A stretch of 64,000 nucleotides of DNA from NCBI RefSeq assembly GCF_011800755.1, contig NZ_JAATJW010000007.1:25037-89036 (forward strand). Direction: 5' to 3'. Below, in pieces: positions 43,407-51,162 of the stretch. A model generated the notes under the pieces. The model saw only the letters and a program-made list of their open reading frames with translations, was not told the DNA's origin and made no database searches. The position numbers were made by a program, and so were the translations under genes. This DNA comes from Listeria valentina. GTDB lineage: Bacteria > Bacillota > Bacilli > Lactobacillales > Listeriaceae. The stretch's first letter is position 1. Each line of letters opens with the position of its first letter.

Positions 43407-44405
43407 GTGGAACTTTTAGATCAATATATCGTAGCGTTACTAACGGCTTTTAAGCGACCTAGAAAAGAAGCTTTTTTGCATGCTGTTATGACGGGGCGGC
43501 GAACTGGTCAAGCGGTAACTGATACGCATTTAGCCAAAATCAGTTCGCTATTCGGGCTTTCTCCGTTTTTAACCGAAGAGGTTTTAACTGCTAGATTAAC
43601 AAAACTGAAGCAAGCAGGAACGCTTGAACTGCAGGCTGATACTAATGAATGGTGCGTGCGAAAGCCAGTTTCAGCGCCTTATTTTGAACGTGTGGGCTGG
43701 GATGGCTTTTGGATGCAGGAACGGCCGTTTTTGTTTTTTCAAAATTTGTTGCTTGCGATTCAAGTTTTGAGTAACAAGCATCATGGGAAGAAACACTACA
43801 TGCCCGTTGTGCGGGATAAAAAAGCGCAGTTCTGGATCAAAAAGTGGCTGGCGAATTTCGCGAATGCGGATGATTTAAATGAACGCTTGTTTTTGGAGTT
43901 AGAAGCTTGGCTTTCGAAAGGGTATATTTCGCAACCAGAATTTTATACCGACCAGTTTTCAGGAGGGAAATTAGTCGGGGAAACGCTTGAGCAAATTGCG
44001 GATGCGCATTCGGTTTCGGCAGATGAAGTTTATTTTGAAACTTTATACGGCTTGCACCAGCTTTTTCAGGAGAAAAACCATTATCCGCTACTTCAACTTT
44101 TGATGCCACGTCCGGAAGCACTTTTGACGTTATCAGGCAAGAAGACTTACGGATTTTTGCAGAAAGGCTATGACTTTGATGAAATCGTGCAGATGCGAAA
44201 TTTGCGGAAAAGTACGATTGAAGATCATTTTGTGGAAATTAAAGCGACTTTTCCGGAGCAAGCAGTGCCAGAAATGCCGGATATGGCACTTGTTGAACAA
44301 ATCCGAGCTGGAGATTTTTTGACTTTGAAGGAAATTAAAGCGTCGTTTCCGAAACTGGATTATTATCAAATTCGCTTGGCTGTGGTTGCAGGAGGGAAGG
44401 CATGA
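43407..44405 (+). CDS. YpbB-like helix-turn-helix protein
   Basis: Protein of 332 aa resembling Bacillus YpbB, which is encoded beside the RecQ-type helicase RecS. The C-terminal part (about 255-330) looks like the helicase-associated helix-turn-helix: YGFLQKGYDFDEIVQMRNLRKSTIEDHFVEI. The N-terminal two thirds are helical and without recognisable catalytic motifs. I choose the GTG at 43407, 5 nt after GAGGTGA. The stop overlaps recQ by 4 nt, so it probably works with that helicase; its function is otherwise unknown. Confidence 0.82.
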   Translation: MELLDQYIVALLTAFKRPRKEAFLHAVMTGRRTGQAVTDTHLAKISSLFGLSPFLTEEVLTARLTKLKQAGTLELQADTNEWCVRKPVSAPYFERVGWDGFWMQERPFLFFQNLLLAIQVLSNKHHGKKHYMPVVRDKKAQFWIKKWLANFANADDLNERLFLELEAWLSKGYISQPEFYTDQFSGGKLVGETLEQIADAHSVSADEVYFETLYGLHQLFQEKNHYPLLQLLMPRPEALLTLSGKKTYGFLQKGYDFDEIVQMRNLRKSTIEDHFVEIKATFPEQAVPEMPDMALVEQIRAGDFLTLKEIKASFPKLDYYQIRLAVVAGGKA

Positions 44406-45814
44406 ATTTAGAACAGGAATTAAAACGCTATTTGGGTTTTGATACTTTTCGAATGGGGCAAAAAGAAGTTATAGAAACAGTTTTGAGCGGTGAAGATGTC
44501 TTTGCGATGCTTCCAACTGGGATGGGGAAAACGGTTTGTTATCAACTGTCGGGATACTTATTAGACGGGCTTGTGGTGATTGTTTCGCCATTACTTAGCT
44601 TGATGCAGGATCAAGTGGAACGAATGCGCGCTTACGGGGAAAAACGTGCCGTTGCGCTGAATAGTTTTTTATCGACAGCTGAAAAAAATGAGATTCTCGC
44701 TCATCTTTCTGCTTACAAATTCGTTTTCCTCTCACCAGAAATGCTCGCGAGTGAGGGGGTTCGGACAGCTTTCTTGCGGGAAAAAATAGGGCTTTTTGTG
44801 ATTGATGAAGCGCATTGTATTTCGCAGTGGGGGCATGATTTTAGGCCGGATTATCTTTTTCTTGGGGAATTTCGAGAAAAAGCGGGCAAGCCGACGACGA
44901 TGGTGCTCACGGCAACGGCAACAAAGCGAGTTCGAGCGGATATTTTAGAGCAGCTTGATCTTTCGGGGATCAAGGAAATAATCTATTCGGTTAATCGGCC
45001 CAATATTAGTTTTCGAGTGGAAAAATTTGCGGCAAAGCGTGAGAAAGAAGAGGCTTTGCTTGACCTCGTGGAGAAGCTTGCAACGCCTGGAATTATTTAT
45101 TTTTCGAGCAAACGACTTGCGGAAGAAACTGCTCATATTCTGCGCCGAGAAAAAGGACGGCGTGCGGCTTATTATCACGGAGACATGGAACCGCTTGACC
45201 GAATTTTGATTCAAGAGCAATTTGTTTCTGGGCAGCTTGATTTGATTTGTGCGACAAGTGCGTTTGGAATGGGGATAGATAAAGCGGATATTCGTTTCGT
45301 GATCCATTATCATTTGCCAGCTGATCTTGAGGCTTATATGCAGGAAGTGGGTCGCGCGGGTCGTGATGGTTTAGCAAGTGTTGCGATCCTTCTTTACGCG
45401 AATGGTGACGAAGTTTTGAGGCGCCAACTGGCTGATCGAGACTTGCCAGATCCTAATTTGCTTCAGCTACCAGAAAACTTAAAAGAAACGTTACCTGAAG
45501 CAGAAAAAAGATTTTTGAATTATTTTTTACGTTCTGGGCTTGCAGAAGCTGAAATTAGGGAAAGAATAGAAAAAAGACGCTTGGTCAAACAAGAAAACTT
45601 AGAAGCCCTCTTAGGTTTTATTCAAACGGAGGATTGTCGTAGAGTTTACTTAATGCGCTATTTTGGAGAAAATGATTTTAGTGAGACAGGTGGTGAAGGC
45701 TGTTGCGATAATGACGCTGCATCGCTTGAACCTTTTTTACGACAAGAGGAAGAGAGAGACACGGTTTCAAGCAGTTCTTTTCGAGAAAGATTGCATGATT
45801 TACTCTTAGAATGA
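44402..45814 (+). CDS. recQ: RecQ-family DNA helicase (short, RecS-like)
   Basis: 3'-5' DNA helicase of the RecQ family. The 470-aa product has motif I MLPTGMGKTVCYQL (about 38-51), the DEAH box VIDEAHCISQWGHDFRPDY (about 135-153), motif III TATATKRV, motif VI QEVGRAGRDG, and then a truncated RecQ-Ct. The zinc region has CRRVYLMRYFGE followed by GEGCCDND, where canonical proteins have three more spaced cysteines, so the site seems degenerate. The HRDC domain is absent, as in RecS. It overlaps the YpbB-like gene. Confidence 0.92.
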   Translation: MNLEQELKRYLGFDTFRMGQKEVIETVLSGEDVFAMLPTGMGKTVCYQLSGYLLDGLVVIVSPLLSLMQDQVERMRAYGEKRAVALNSFLSTAEKNEILAHLSAYKFVFLSPEMLASEGVRTAFLREKIGLFVIDEAHCISQWGHDFRPDYLFLGEFREKAGKPTTMVLTATATKRVRADILEQLDLSGIKEIIYSVNRPNISFRVEKFAAKREKEEALLDLVEKLATPGIIYFSSKRLAEETAHILRREKGRRAAYYHGDMEPLDRILIQEQFVSGQLDLICATSAFGMGIDKADIRFVIHYHLPADLEAYMQEVGRAGRDGLASVAILLYANGDEVLRRQLADRDLPDPNLLQLPENLKETLPEAEKRFLNYFLRSGLAEAEIRERIEKRRLVKQENLEALLGFIQTEDCRRVYLMRYFGENDFSETGGEGCCDNDAASLEPFLRQEEERDTVSSSSFRERLHDLLLE

Positions 45815-45843
45815 GTTTTTTTCAATAATTCTTGTACTAATTG

Positions 45844-45872
45844 TTGTTCAAGATCGGGTTTGCGGTTATAAT
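45844..45872 (+). promoter_or_regulatory. promoter of the LysM protein gene
   Basis: TTGTTC (45844-45849), 17-nt spacer, TATAAT (45867-45872). Confidence 0.72.
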
Positions 45873-45946
45873 TGTTACAGGGATATGTCAAATTTATTTT
45901 AAAATCCAGAATGAGGAAAGAGTTTTGTTTTAAGGAGGATTTATGC

Positions 45947-46720
45947 ATGGCAAGGAAAAGGCGCAATGATGAAAAAGAATATACGCCGTCCGATGATTAC
46001 GATCATGATTTTTATAATAACTCGGAGGACGAGTTTAACGACGAACCGCCGATGCTTTCACGGACAGATAGTAGAAAAGCAAAGAAAACTGGAATTTTCC
46101 GTTATCCACTTTTAAATATTTTAATTATTTTCTTTCTACTAATTCCAATTGTTGTTGTTATTGTTTTTGTAGCTGTTCAAAATTCGGGGCAGCCTGACAA
46201 TGCAGTAAAAGAAGAAAGCAGCGTTTCTGTCAATAGCAACACGAAAGCCAAACAAGAAGCCAAGGAAAAAGCAGCTAAAGAAAAAGCGGCTAAAGAAAAG
46301 GCTGAAAAAGAAAAAGCAGCGAAGGAAAAAGAAGCTAAGGAACAGGAAGCAAAAGAGAAAGCTGCTGCTGATGAAAAGGCAAAACAAGATGAACAAGCAC
46401 AGCAAGCCGCACAGGAAAAAGCCGCAGCAGAAAAAGCAGCGGCTGACAGACAAGCAGCAGAAAAAGCCGAGCAGGAACGTCAAGCTCAGGCAGCTGCAAA
46501 AGCTGAGCAAGATAGAAAAGCAGCAGAAGAAGCAAGAAAACAAGCAGAAGCAGCACAGGCTTCTAGTCATACGGTTCAGTCAGGCGAAACGCTTTACCGA
46601 ATTGCTGTGAATGCTTATGGCGCTTCAAATGCTACGCAAGGGGTTCAAAAAATTAAGCAAGCAAACGGGCTGTCTTCAGATAGTGTACCGGTTGGAACCG
46701 TGATTAAAATTCCTAAATAA
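45947..46720 (+). CDS. LysM-domain membrane protein
   Basis: Membrane-anchored peptidoglycan-binding protein of 257 aa. A charged cytoplasmic N-terminus is followed by one helix (about 55-77), a long alanine/lysine/glutamate-rich segment made of KEKAA-type repeats (about 95-205) likely to form an extended coiled coil across the wall space, and a single LysM domain (about 211-257, HTVQSGETLYRIAVNAYG to VPVGTVIKIPK). The ATG at 45947 is 8 nt after AAGGAGG. Homologues occur next to recQ in Listeria as I recall; the role is probably structural. Confidence 0.9.
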   Translation: MARKRRNDEKEYTPSDDYDHDFYNNSEDEFNDEPPMLSRTDSRKAKKTGIFRYPLLNILIIFFLLIPIVVVIVFVAVQNSGQPDNAVKEESSVSVNSNTKAKQEAKEKAAKEKAAKEKAEKEKAAKEKEAKEQEAKEKAAADEKAKQDEQAQQAAQEKAAAEKAAADRQAAEKAEQERQAQAAAKAEQDRKAAEEARKQAEAAQASSHTVQSGETLYRIAVNAYGASNATQGVQKIKQANGLSSDSVPVGTVIKIPK

Positions 46721-46725
46721 GTAAG

Positions 46726-46778
46726 AAAAGAATGAGCGGAAGACGGGAAGAAATTTCCGAAAAAAGCTCGTTCTTTTT
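46726..46778 (+). terminator. terminator after the LysM gene
   Basis: AAAAGAATGAGC pairs with GCTCGTTCTTTT (one G:U) with an inner GGAA/TTCC, followed by TTTTT just before the ansA ribosome binding site. Confidence 0.7.
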
Positions 46779-46797
46779 GTGGAAAAGGGGAGATGAA

Positions 46798-47760
46798 ATG
46801 ACAAAAGTAGCACTGGTCACAACAGGCGGAACCATCGCAAGTCGAAAGACGGCTTCTGGGAAACTGGCTTCTGGTGAATTAACAGGTGAAGAACTAGTTC
46901 AGATTTGCGGGCTTCCAAATGAAATTGAAGTGGATATTTTTTCGACTTTCCAACTTCCATCGATGCATATTTCAAGAGAGCATCTTGTGGACCTGCAGAG
47001 GACTATTGAAGAGATTTTTACCGATCCTTCCTACGCAGGAGTTGTAGTCACCCATGGTACGGATTCACTTGAAGAGACTTCTTATTTTCTTGATTTAACG
47101 ATCCGAGACGAGCGCCCTGTCGTTGTGACGGGTTCACAGAGAGCTCCTGAAGAAATGGGGACAGATGCTTTTATCAATATTCGTCACGCGATACATACTG
47201 CGTCTGAACCGCTTCTTAAAGGGGCTGGAACGGTTGTTGTGTTTAATGAGCGTATTTTTGCGGCACGCTATGTAAAAAAAGTCCATGCATCTAATATCCA
47301 AGGATTTAGTGCTTTTGGCTTTGGTTATCTTGGAATCATTGATAATGATCAAGTTTTTATTTATCAGAAACCAGTCATCCACGATTGTTTCGAACTTAAA
47401 CGACCACTTCCAGATGTCGCGATCGTGAAATGCTATTTAGACGCGGATAGCTTCATGATTGATGCTTTGATTGAAAAAGGCGTGGATGGTATCATACTTG
47501 AAGGAGTTGGACGCGGACAAGTGGCTCCCAAAATGATGCCGGGGATTTTACGGGCGCTTCAACAACAAATTCCTGTGGTTATTACAACAAGTGCTGAAGA
47601 AGGGAATGTATATACAACTTATGATTATTTGGGTAGTACATTTGACCTTTTTAATCAAGGTGTTATTCTGGGAAAAGATTATGACAGTAAAAAAGCGCGC
47701 ATGCGTTTAATGGTGCTTCTTGCTTCTGAAAAAGGTGCGACGCAAGCCAATTTTTATTGA
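46798..47760 (+). CDS. ansA: L-asparaginase
   Basis: Hydrolyses asparagine to aspartate and ammonia. The 320-aa type I (cytoplasmic) enzyme has both threonine motifs, TTGGTIAS (about 8-15) and VVVTHGTDSLEETSYFLDLT (about 80-99), and the GSQRAPEEMGTDAFINIRHAI segment. No signal peptide is present. The ATG at 46798 follows AAAGGGGAG; an upstream in-frame extension overlaps the previous terminator and is not conserved. The cmk gene starts 22 nt downstream. Confidence 0.93.
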   Translation: MTKVALVTTGGTIASRKTASGKLASGELTGEELVQICGLPNEIEVDIFSTFQLPSMHISREHLVDLQRTIEEIFTDPSYAGVVVTHGTDSLEETSYFLDLTIRDERPVVVTGSQRAPEEMGTDAFINIRHAIHTASEPLLKGAGTVVVFNERIFAARYVKKVHASNIQGFSAFGFGYLGIIDNDQVFIYQKPVIHDCFELKRPLPDVAIVKCYLDADSFMIDALIEKGVDGIILEGVGRGQVAPKMMPGILRALQQQIPVVITTSAEEGNVYTTYDYLGSTFDLFNQGVILGKDYDSKKARMRLMVLLASEKGATQANFY

Positions 47761-47782
47761 ACAGAAGGGAATTAAATTTGAA

Positions 47783-48457
47783 ATGACGAAAAAAATATGT
47801 ATTGCGATTGATGGCCCTGCTGCGGCTGGAAAAAGTACGGTAGCTAAAATTGTAGCAAGCAAACTTCAATTCATTTATATTGATACGGGCGCTATGTACC
47901 GGGCAGCTACGTATTTAGCTTTCCAGGCTGGTGTTTCTTACGAGGATGAAGCAGGCATTATGAAATTGTTGCAAACGAAAACCATTCGTTTTGAGCCGGG
48001 GGATATTCAACAAGTGTTCATTGATGACGAAAATGTCACAAATGTCATTCGAACGGATGAAATTACCAATCATGTTTCAGTTGTTTCTGCTCATCTACTT
48101 GTTCGCGAAGCCTTGCAGAAAAAGCAACAAGCCTTCGCTAGTGCTGGAGGTGTTGTTATGGACGGACGAGATATTGGAACAGCGGTTCTTCCAAATGCTG
48201 AACTGAAAATTTTCTTGCTTGCGAGTGTCAAGGAACGCGCAGAAAGACGATATAAAGAAAATAAAGCAAAAGGCTATGATGTGGACTTTGAACAGCTTCA
48301 AAAAGAAATCGAAGATCGTGATCATCTTGACTATACACGAAAACATTCGCCACTAAAAAAAGCAGATGATGCCATTACTGTGGACACAACAAGTATGTCT
48401 ATTCAAGAAGTAGCTACTAAGATTCTTGATTTGGCAAATCAGACAATTGAACAATGA
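47783..48457 (+). CDS. cmk: cytidylate kinase
   Basis: Phosphorylates CMP and dCMP with ATP. The 224-aa product begins MTKKICIAIDGPAAAGKSTVAKIVA, including the P-loop GPAAAGKST (about 11-19), and has DTGAMYRAATYLA, the MDGRDIGTAVLPNAELKIFLLASVKERAERR block and RDHLDYTRKHSPLKKADDAI. It is the usual neighbour of rpsA in Firmicutes. The ATG is spaced 12 nt from AAGGGA, and a longer frame upstream overlaps ansA and is rejected. Confidence 0.95.
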   Translation: MTKKICIAIDGPAAAGKSTVAKIVASKLQFIYIDTGAMYRAATYLAFQAGVSYEDEAGIMKLLQTKTIRFEPGDIQQVFIDDENVTNVIRTDEITNHVSVVSAHLLVREALQKKQQAFASAGGVVMDGRDIGTAVLPNAELKIFLLASVKERAERRYKENKAKGYDVDFEQLQKEIEDRDHLDYTRKHSPLKKADDAITVDTTSMSIQEVATKILDLANQTIEQ

Positions 48458-48461
48458 AAAA

Positions 48462-48490
48462 AGGGCTTGTAAACTAATTTACAAGCCTAT
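48462..48490 (+). terminator. terminator after cmk
   Basis: AGGCTTGTAAA-type stem with TTTACAAGCCT and a 4-nt loop; the following ATTTCATTT is only moderately T-rich. Confidence 0.6.
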
Positions 48491-48508
48491 TTCATTTGAC
48501 GAAAAAAC

Positions 48509-48537
48509 TTGACAAATCTGTTGTTTTGTAGGATGTT
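48509..48537 (+). promoter_or_regulatory. rpsA promoter
   Basis: A consensus TTGACA (48509-48514) is followed 17 nt later by GATGTT, a poor -10. Transcription would start near 48545, giving a leader of about 200 nt. Confidence 0.45.
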
Positions 48538-48712
48538 AGAAGAGAGATTTTTTCTAACATAGAGATCAAATCTTTTAGGATTTTCTTGCAAAAAATCAAT
48601 CTGACGAATGCCTTTTAGTGAGTAGGTGGACTCCCGTAATGACGAATTTGCTACGTGCCTTGTCATGAAGATTGTTAGAAGCTGTACTTCTTTTGCGGTT
48701 ACAGAAAGTCCT

Positions 48713-48736
48713 AATTCGAGAAACGAATTAAGGAGG
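48713..48736 (+). promoter_or_regulatory. hairpin abutting the rpsA ribosome binding site
   Basis: AATTCG and CGAATT pair around AGAAA and end one base before the AAGGAGG used by rpsA. It could modulate access to the site, perhaps as S1-family autoregulation. Confidence 0.45.
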
Positions 48737-48743
48737 GCTACGC

Positions 48744-49907
48744 ATGTCTGATGAATTAAACGATGTGGAAGTTAGAAATTTTGAAGAAGGGGACAAAGTC
48801 ACCGGCACAGTTACAAGCGTGGAAGATAAACAAGTATATGTCGGAATTCCTGATAGCAAATTGGACGGGGTTGTGCCGATTAGCGAACTATCCAATGTAC
48901 ATGTAGAAAAAGCTTCTGACGTAGTAAATGTCGGAGACACTCTTGATCTTGTTGTTACGAAAGTAGAAGAAGATGTTCTTGTTCTTTCTAAACGCAAAGT
49001 AGATGCGCTGAAAGCTTCTGACGAAATCAAAGAAAAATTTGAATCGGGCGAAGTTTTTGATGCTATTGTGAGTGATGTTGTTAAAGGTGGTCTTGTAGTT
49101 GACCTCGGAGTTCGAGCTTTCGTACCGGCTTCACTTGTAGAAGATCACTTTGTGGAAGATTTTTCTGATTATAAAGGAAAAACTTTGGCGTTTAAAGTTG
49201 TTGAATTTGAACCAGAAAAAAATCGTGTGATCTTGAGTCACCGAGCTGTGGCTGAAGCTGAAAAAGAAGAAAAGAAAAAAGAACTTCTTGCGACAATTAA
49301 AGAAGGAGATGTTCTAGAAGGAACAGTCGAGCGCCTTGCAAGCTTTGGTGCATTTGTTGACCTTGGTGGTGTAGACGGGTTAGTTCATATTTCGCAAATT
49401 TCTTATGAGCACATTGGAACTCCTGGCGATGTCTTAACAGAAGGCGAAAAAGTAAAAGTGAAAGTTATTGGAGTGGACCCTGAAAACGAACGGATTTCAC
49501 TTTCAATTAAAGAAACACAACCAGGACCATGGGATAACATTGCTGAAAAAGCTCCTGTTAGTGCTGTGTTAAAAGGTAAAGTTATGCGCCTTGTTTCATT
49601 TGGAGCGTTTGTTGAAGTATTCCCTGGAGTAGAGGGGCTAGTTCATATTTCGCAAATTGCGCATAAGCACATCGGAACACCAAGTGAAGTTCTTGAAGAA
49701 GGTCAAGAAGTAGAAGTGAAAGTATTAGATGTGAGCGAAGATGAAAAGCGTCTATCACTAAGCATTAAAGCCCTTCAAGAAGAACCACAAGAAGAAAATG
49801 ATTATGAACTTCCAGAAGAAAACACAGGTTTCCAAATGGGTGATTTAATTGGTGATAAACTGAAAAATATCAATAATGATAACGACAACGACAACGACGA
49901 TAAATAA
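48744..49907 (+). CDS. rpsA: 30S ribosomal protein S1 homologue
   Basis: RNA-binding S1 homologue of Firmicutes, made of four S1 domains (starting near residues 15, 103, 188 and 273) against six in E. coli. Visible S1 signatures are GIPDSKLDGVVPISEL, LGVRAFVPASL, SFGAFVDLGGVDGLVHISQISYEHI and SFGAFVEVFPGVEGLVHISQIAHKHI. The C-terminus is acidic with a short Asn-Asp tandem. The ATG follows AAGGAGG. In related genomes the gene der usually follows; here the accessory locus begins. Confidence 0.94.
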   Translation: MSDELNDVEVRNFEEGDKVTGTVTSVEDKQVYVGIPDSKLDGVVPISELSNVHVEKASDVVNVGDTLDLVVTKVEEDVLVLSKRKVDALKASDEIKEKFESGEVFDAIVSDVVKGGLVVDLGVRAFVPASLVEDHFVEDFSDYKGKTLAFKVVEFEPEKNRVILSHRAVAEAEKEEKKKELLATIKEGDVLEGTVERLASFGAFVDLGGVDGLVHISQISYEHIGTPGDVLTEGEKVKVKVIGVDPENERISLSIKETQPGPWDNIAEKAPVSAVLKGKVMRLVSFGAFVEVFPGVEGLVHISQIAHKHIGTPSEVLEEGQEVEVKVLDVSEDEKRLSLSIKALQEEPQEENDYELPEENTGFQMGDLIGDKLKNINNDNDNDNDDK

Positions 49908-49920
49908 AGTTGTTTATAAG

Positions 49921-49968
49921 AAAGTCCTTTAAGAGATGACACTTGTTGACTCTTAAAGGGCTTTTTTT
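49921..49968 (+). terminator. terminator after rpsA
   Basis: AAGTCCTTTAAGAG pairs with CTCTTAAAGGGCTT (one G:U) over a 14-nt loop, with a long T run. Confidence 0.92.
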
Positions 49969-50353
49969 GTGCAAAAAAGTCATAATTTGGACAAAAAAGC
50001 AGTTCTAATAAGAAAAAATTTAGCATATAGACAGTTTATAGTTATTTTTACATAAGATAAAATAAAATTTATAGAAAGAACTTAAATGCAACTAGCGGAT
50101 TGACACGAATAGATTTAAGTTTTTTATGGAAAAGGAGGATTTCGTTTGGGGTGTTAATTAGGATTTACCGAAAAAAGTTGTTGGAAAGTTAATTTTTATA
50201 GATTTTTATAACAAAATTTTATATTTTTTGAATGGTAATGTACAATTTTCGACACAAATTGTTCAAAAAGTGGCAGCTTTTTTGCAATAATAGTTGCAGA
50301 TTTACATGTGGATTGTTATTACAATAAATGTGCATAGAAAAGGAGATGGGGAA
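49969..50353 (+). other. AT-rich spacer upstream of the Crp/Fnr regulator
   Basis: No gene longer than a few codons is convincing here. There is a weak TTTATA/TAAAAT promoter candidate (50035-50063), a 9-bp inverted repeat AACTTAAAT/ATTTAAGTT (50079-50087, 50113-50121) running into T residues, then AAAGGAGG followed by a 13-codon GTG frame (50151-50192). Further on lie a 7-bp inverted repeat with 7-nt spacer and the promoter of the regulator. The base composition is visibly more AT-rich than the flanking core genes. Confidence 0.55.
50242..50291 (+). promoter_or_regulatory. operator-like inverted repeat and promoter of the Crp/Fnr regulator
   Basis: ACAATTT (50242-50248) and AAATTGT (50256-50262) form a perfect inverted repeat with 7-nt spacer. 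It abuts TTCAAA (50262-50267), which with AATAAT (50286-50291, 18-nt spacing) makes a plausible promoter for the regulator gene. A dimeric Crp-family protein could bind it for autoregulation. Confidence 0.5.
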
Positions 50354-51028
50354 ATGGGGATGACTCAAAGAGTTTCTATACAAGAGATGATTAAAGAATT
50401 GGATGAGAATAAAGTCAGTCGGTTTCAGGTAGTTTATAAAAGATATGACAAAGATGAGTTATTGGATTTGCGGACACAAGGTTATCTGGCATTTTTTATT
50501 GAGGGATTGTGCTTTATTTATTTAAAAGCAGTGCAAGATAACAGTGAGTTTTTAGTAGATGTATTGGTGGGAAATTCTATTTTAGGACTAGAGGATAGTA
50601 ATTCATCCAATCAAATGTGTGCTAAAGTTCAAAAGGGGAGTAGCATAGCATTTATTGAAGAAGAATATTTCTTTAATTATCTATCAATAAGACCTTCTTT
50701 TTCCGAATTTTTGATTAATTACACGAATATACAGGAAGAAAAATTAATGAAACGGCTTATTAGTTTGTCTTATTCAGGGAGACGAAAAAAGATTATTTCT
50801 TCGTTAATGGAATTGAGTGAAAATATTGGAATAGGAATGGGGGAGTGGCGACATTTGCCTGCTGGAATTGAAAATAAATTTTTACTCGAGTATAGCAATG
50901 TTGACCGAACTTTTTTCCAAAAAACGATGAAAGAGCTTTTTAGGAGCAAAATTGTCAAGTTTGATTCGGAAGGGCATATCCAATTAAACCATGGACAATT
51001 GCAAGATGAGTTTAGAAAAATTGAATAA
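50354..51028 (+). CDS. Crp/Fnr family regulator (PrfA-like)
   Basis: Transcription factor of 224 aa. The N-terminal half (about 20-120) has the pattern of the beta-barrel sensor domain (KDELLDLRTQGYLAFFIEGLCFIYLKAVQDN, LVGNSILGLED), followed by a long dimerisation helix (about 115-150) and a C-terminal winged helix with FLLEYSNVDRTFFQKTMKELFRSKIV (about 180-206). The cAMP-binding and Fe-S residues of CRP and FNR are not apparent, so its effector is unknown. The ATG at 50354 follows AAAGGAG. Its position upstream of the secreted protein and polysaccharide operon suggests it controls them. It is AT-rich compared with core genes. Confidence 0.8.
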   Translation: MGMTQRVSIQEMIKELDENKVSRFQVVYKRYDKDELLDLRTQGYLAFFIEGLCFIYLKAVQDNSEFLVDVLVGNSILGLEDSNSSNQMCAKVQKGSSIAFIEEEYFFNYLSIRPSFSEFLINYTNIQEEKLMKRLISLSYSGRRKKIISSLMELSENIGIGMGEWRHLPAGIENKFLLEYSNVDRTFFQKTMKELFRSKIVKFDSEGHIQLNHGQLQDEFRKIE

Positions 51029-51162
51029 AAAACTTCAAATGAATTTTGCGTAACGATTAAACAAACCTAAGTAGGCCGTTTAAGGGGGGGATGCCGTGCC
51101 ATTTAGGAAATATTTGTGATTACTTTACTGTAGCTATTTCAAAAGAAAAGGAGAATTCAGAC

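Noticed and set aside
46258..46560. Short DNA repeats in the LysM gene as a mobile or satellite element
   Set aside because: They encode the KEKAA coiled-coil region and are explained by the protein.
46139..46570. 143-codon minus-strand frame rich in Cys, Phe, Leu within the LysM gene
   Set aside because: It is the mirror of the lysine/alanine-rich repeat region; the hydrophobic content arises from antisense reading of AAA and GCA codons.
51091..51162. Upstream ATG that would extend the secreted protein by 24 residues
   Set aside because: The G run directly abuts this ATG with no spacer, and the extension would precede a standard signal peptide; the ATG at 51163 has a normal ribosome binding site.
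50030..51162. PrfA boxes (TTAACAnnTGTTAA) near the PrfA-like regulator and secreted-protein gene
   Set aside because: No sequence within two mismatches was seen; only the different ACAATTT-N7-AAATTGT site.
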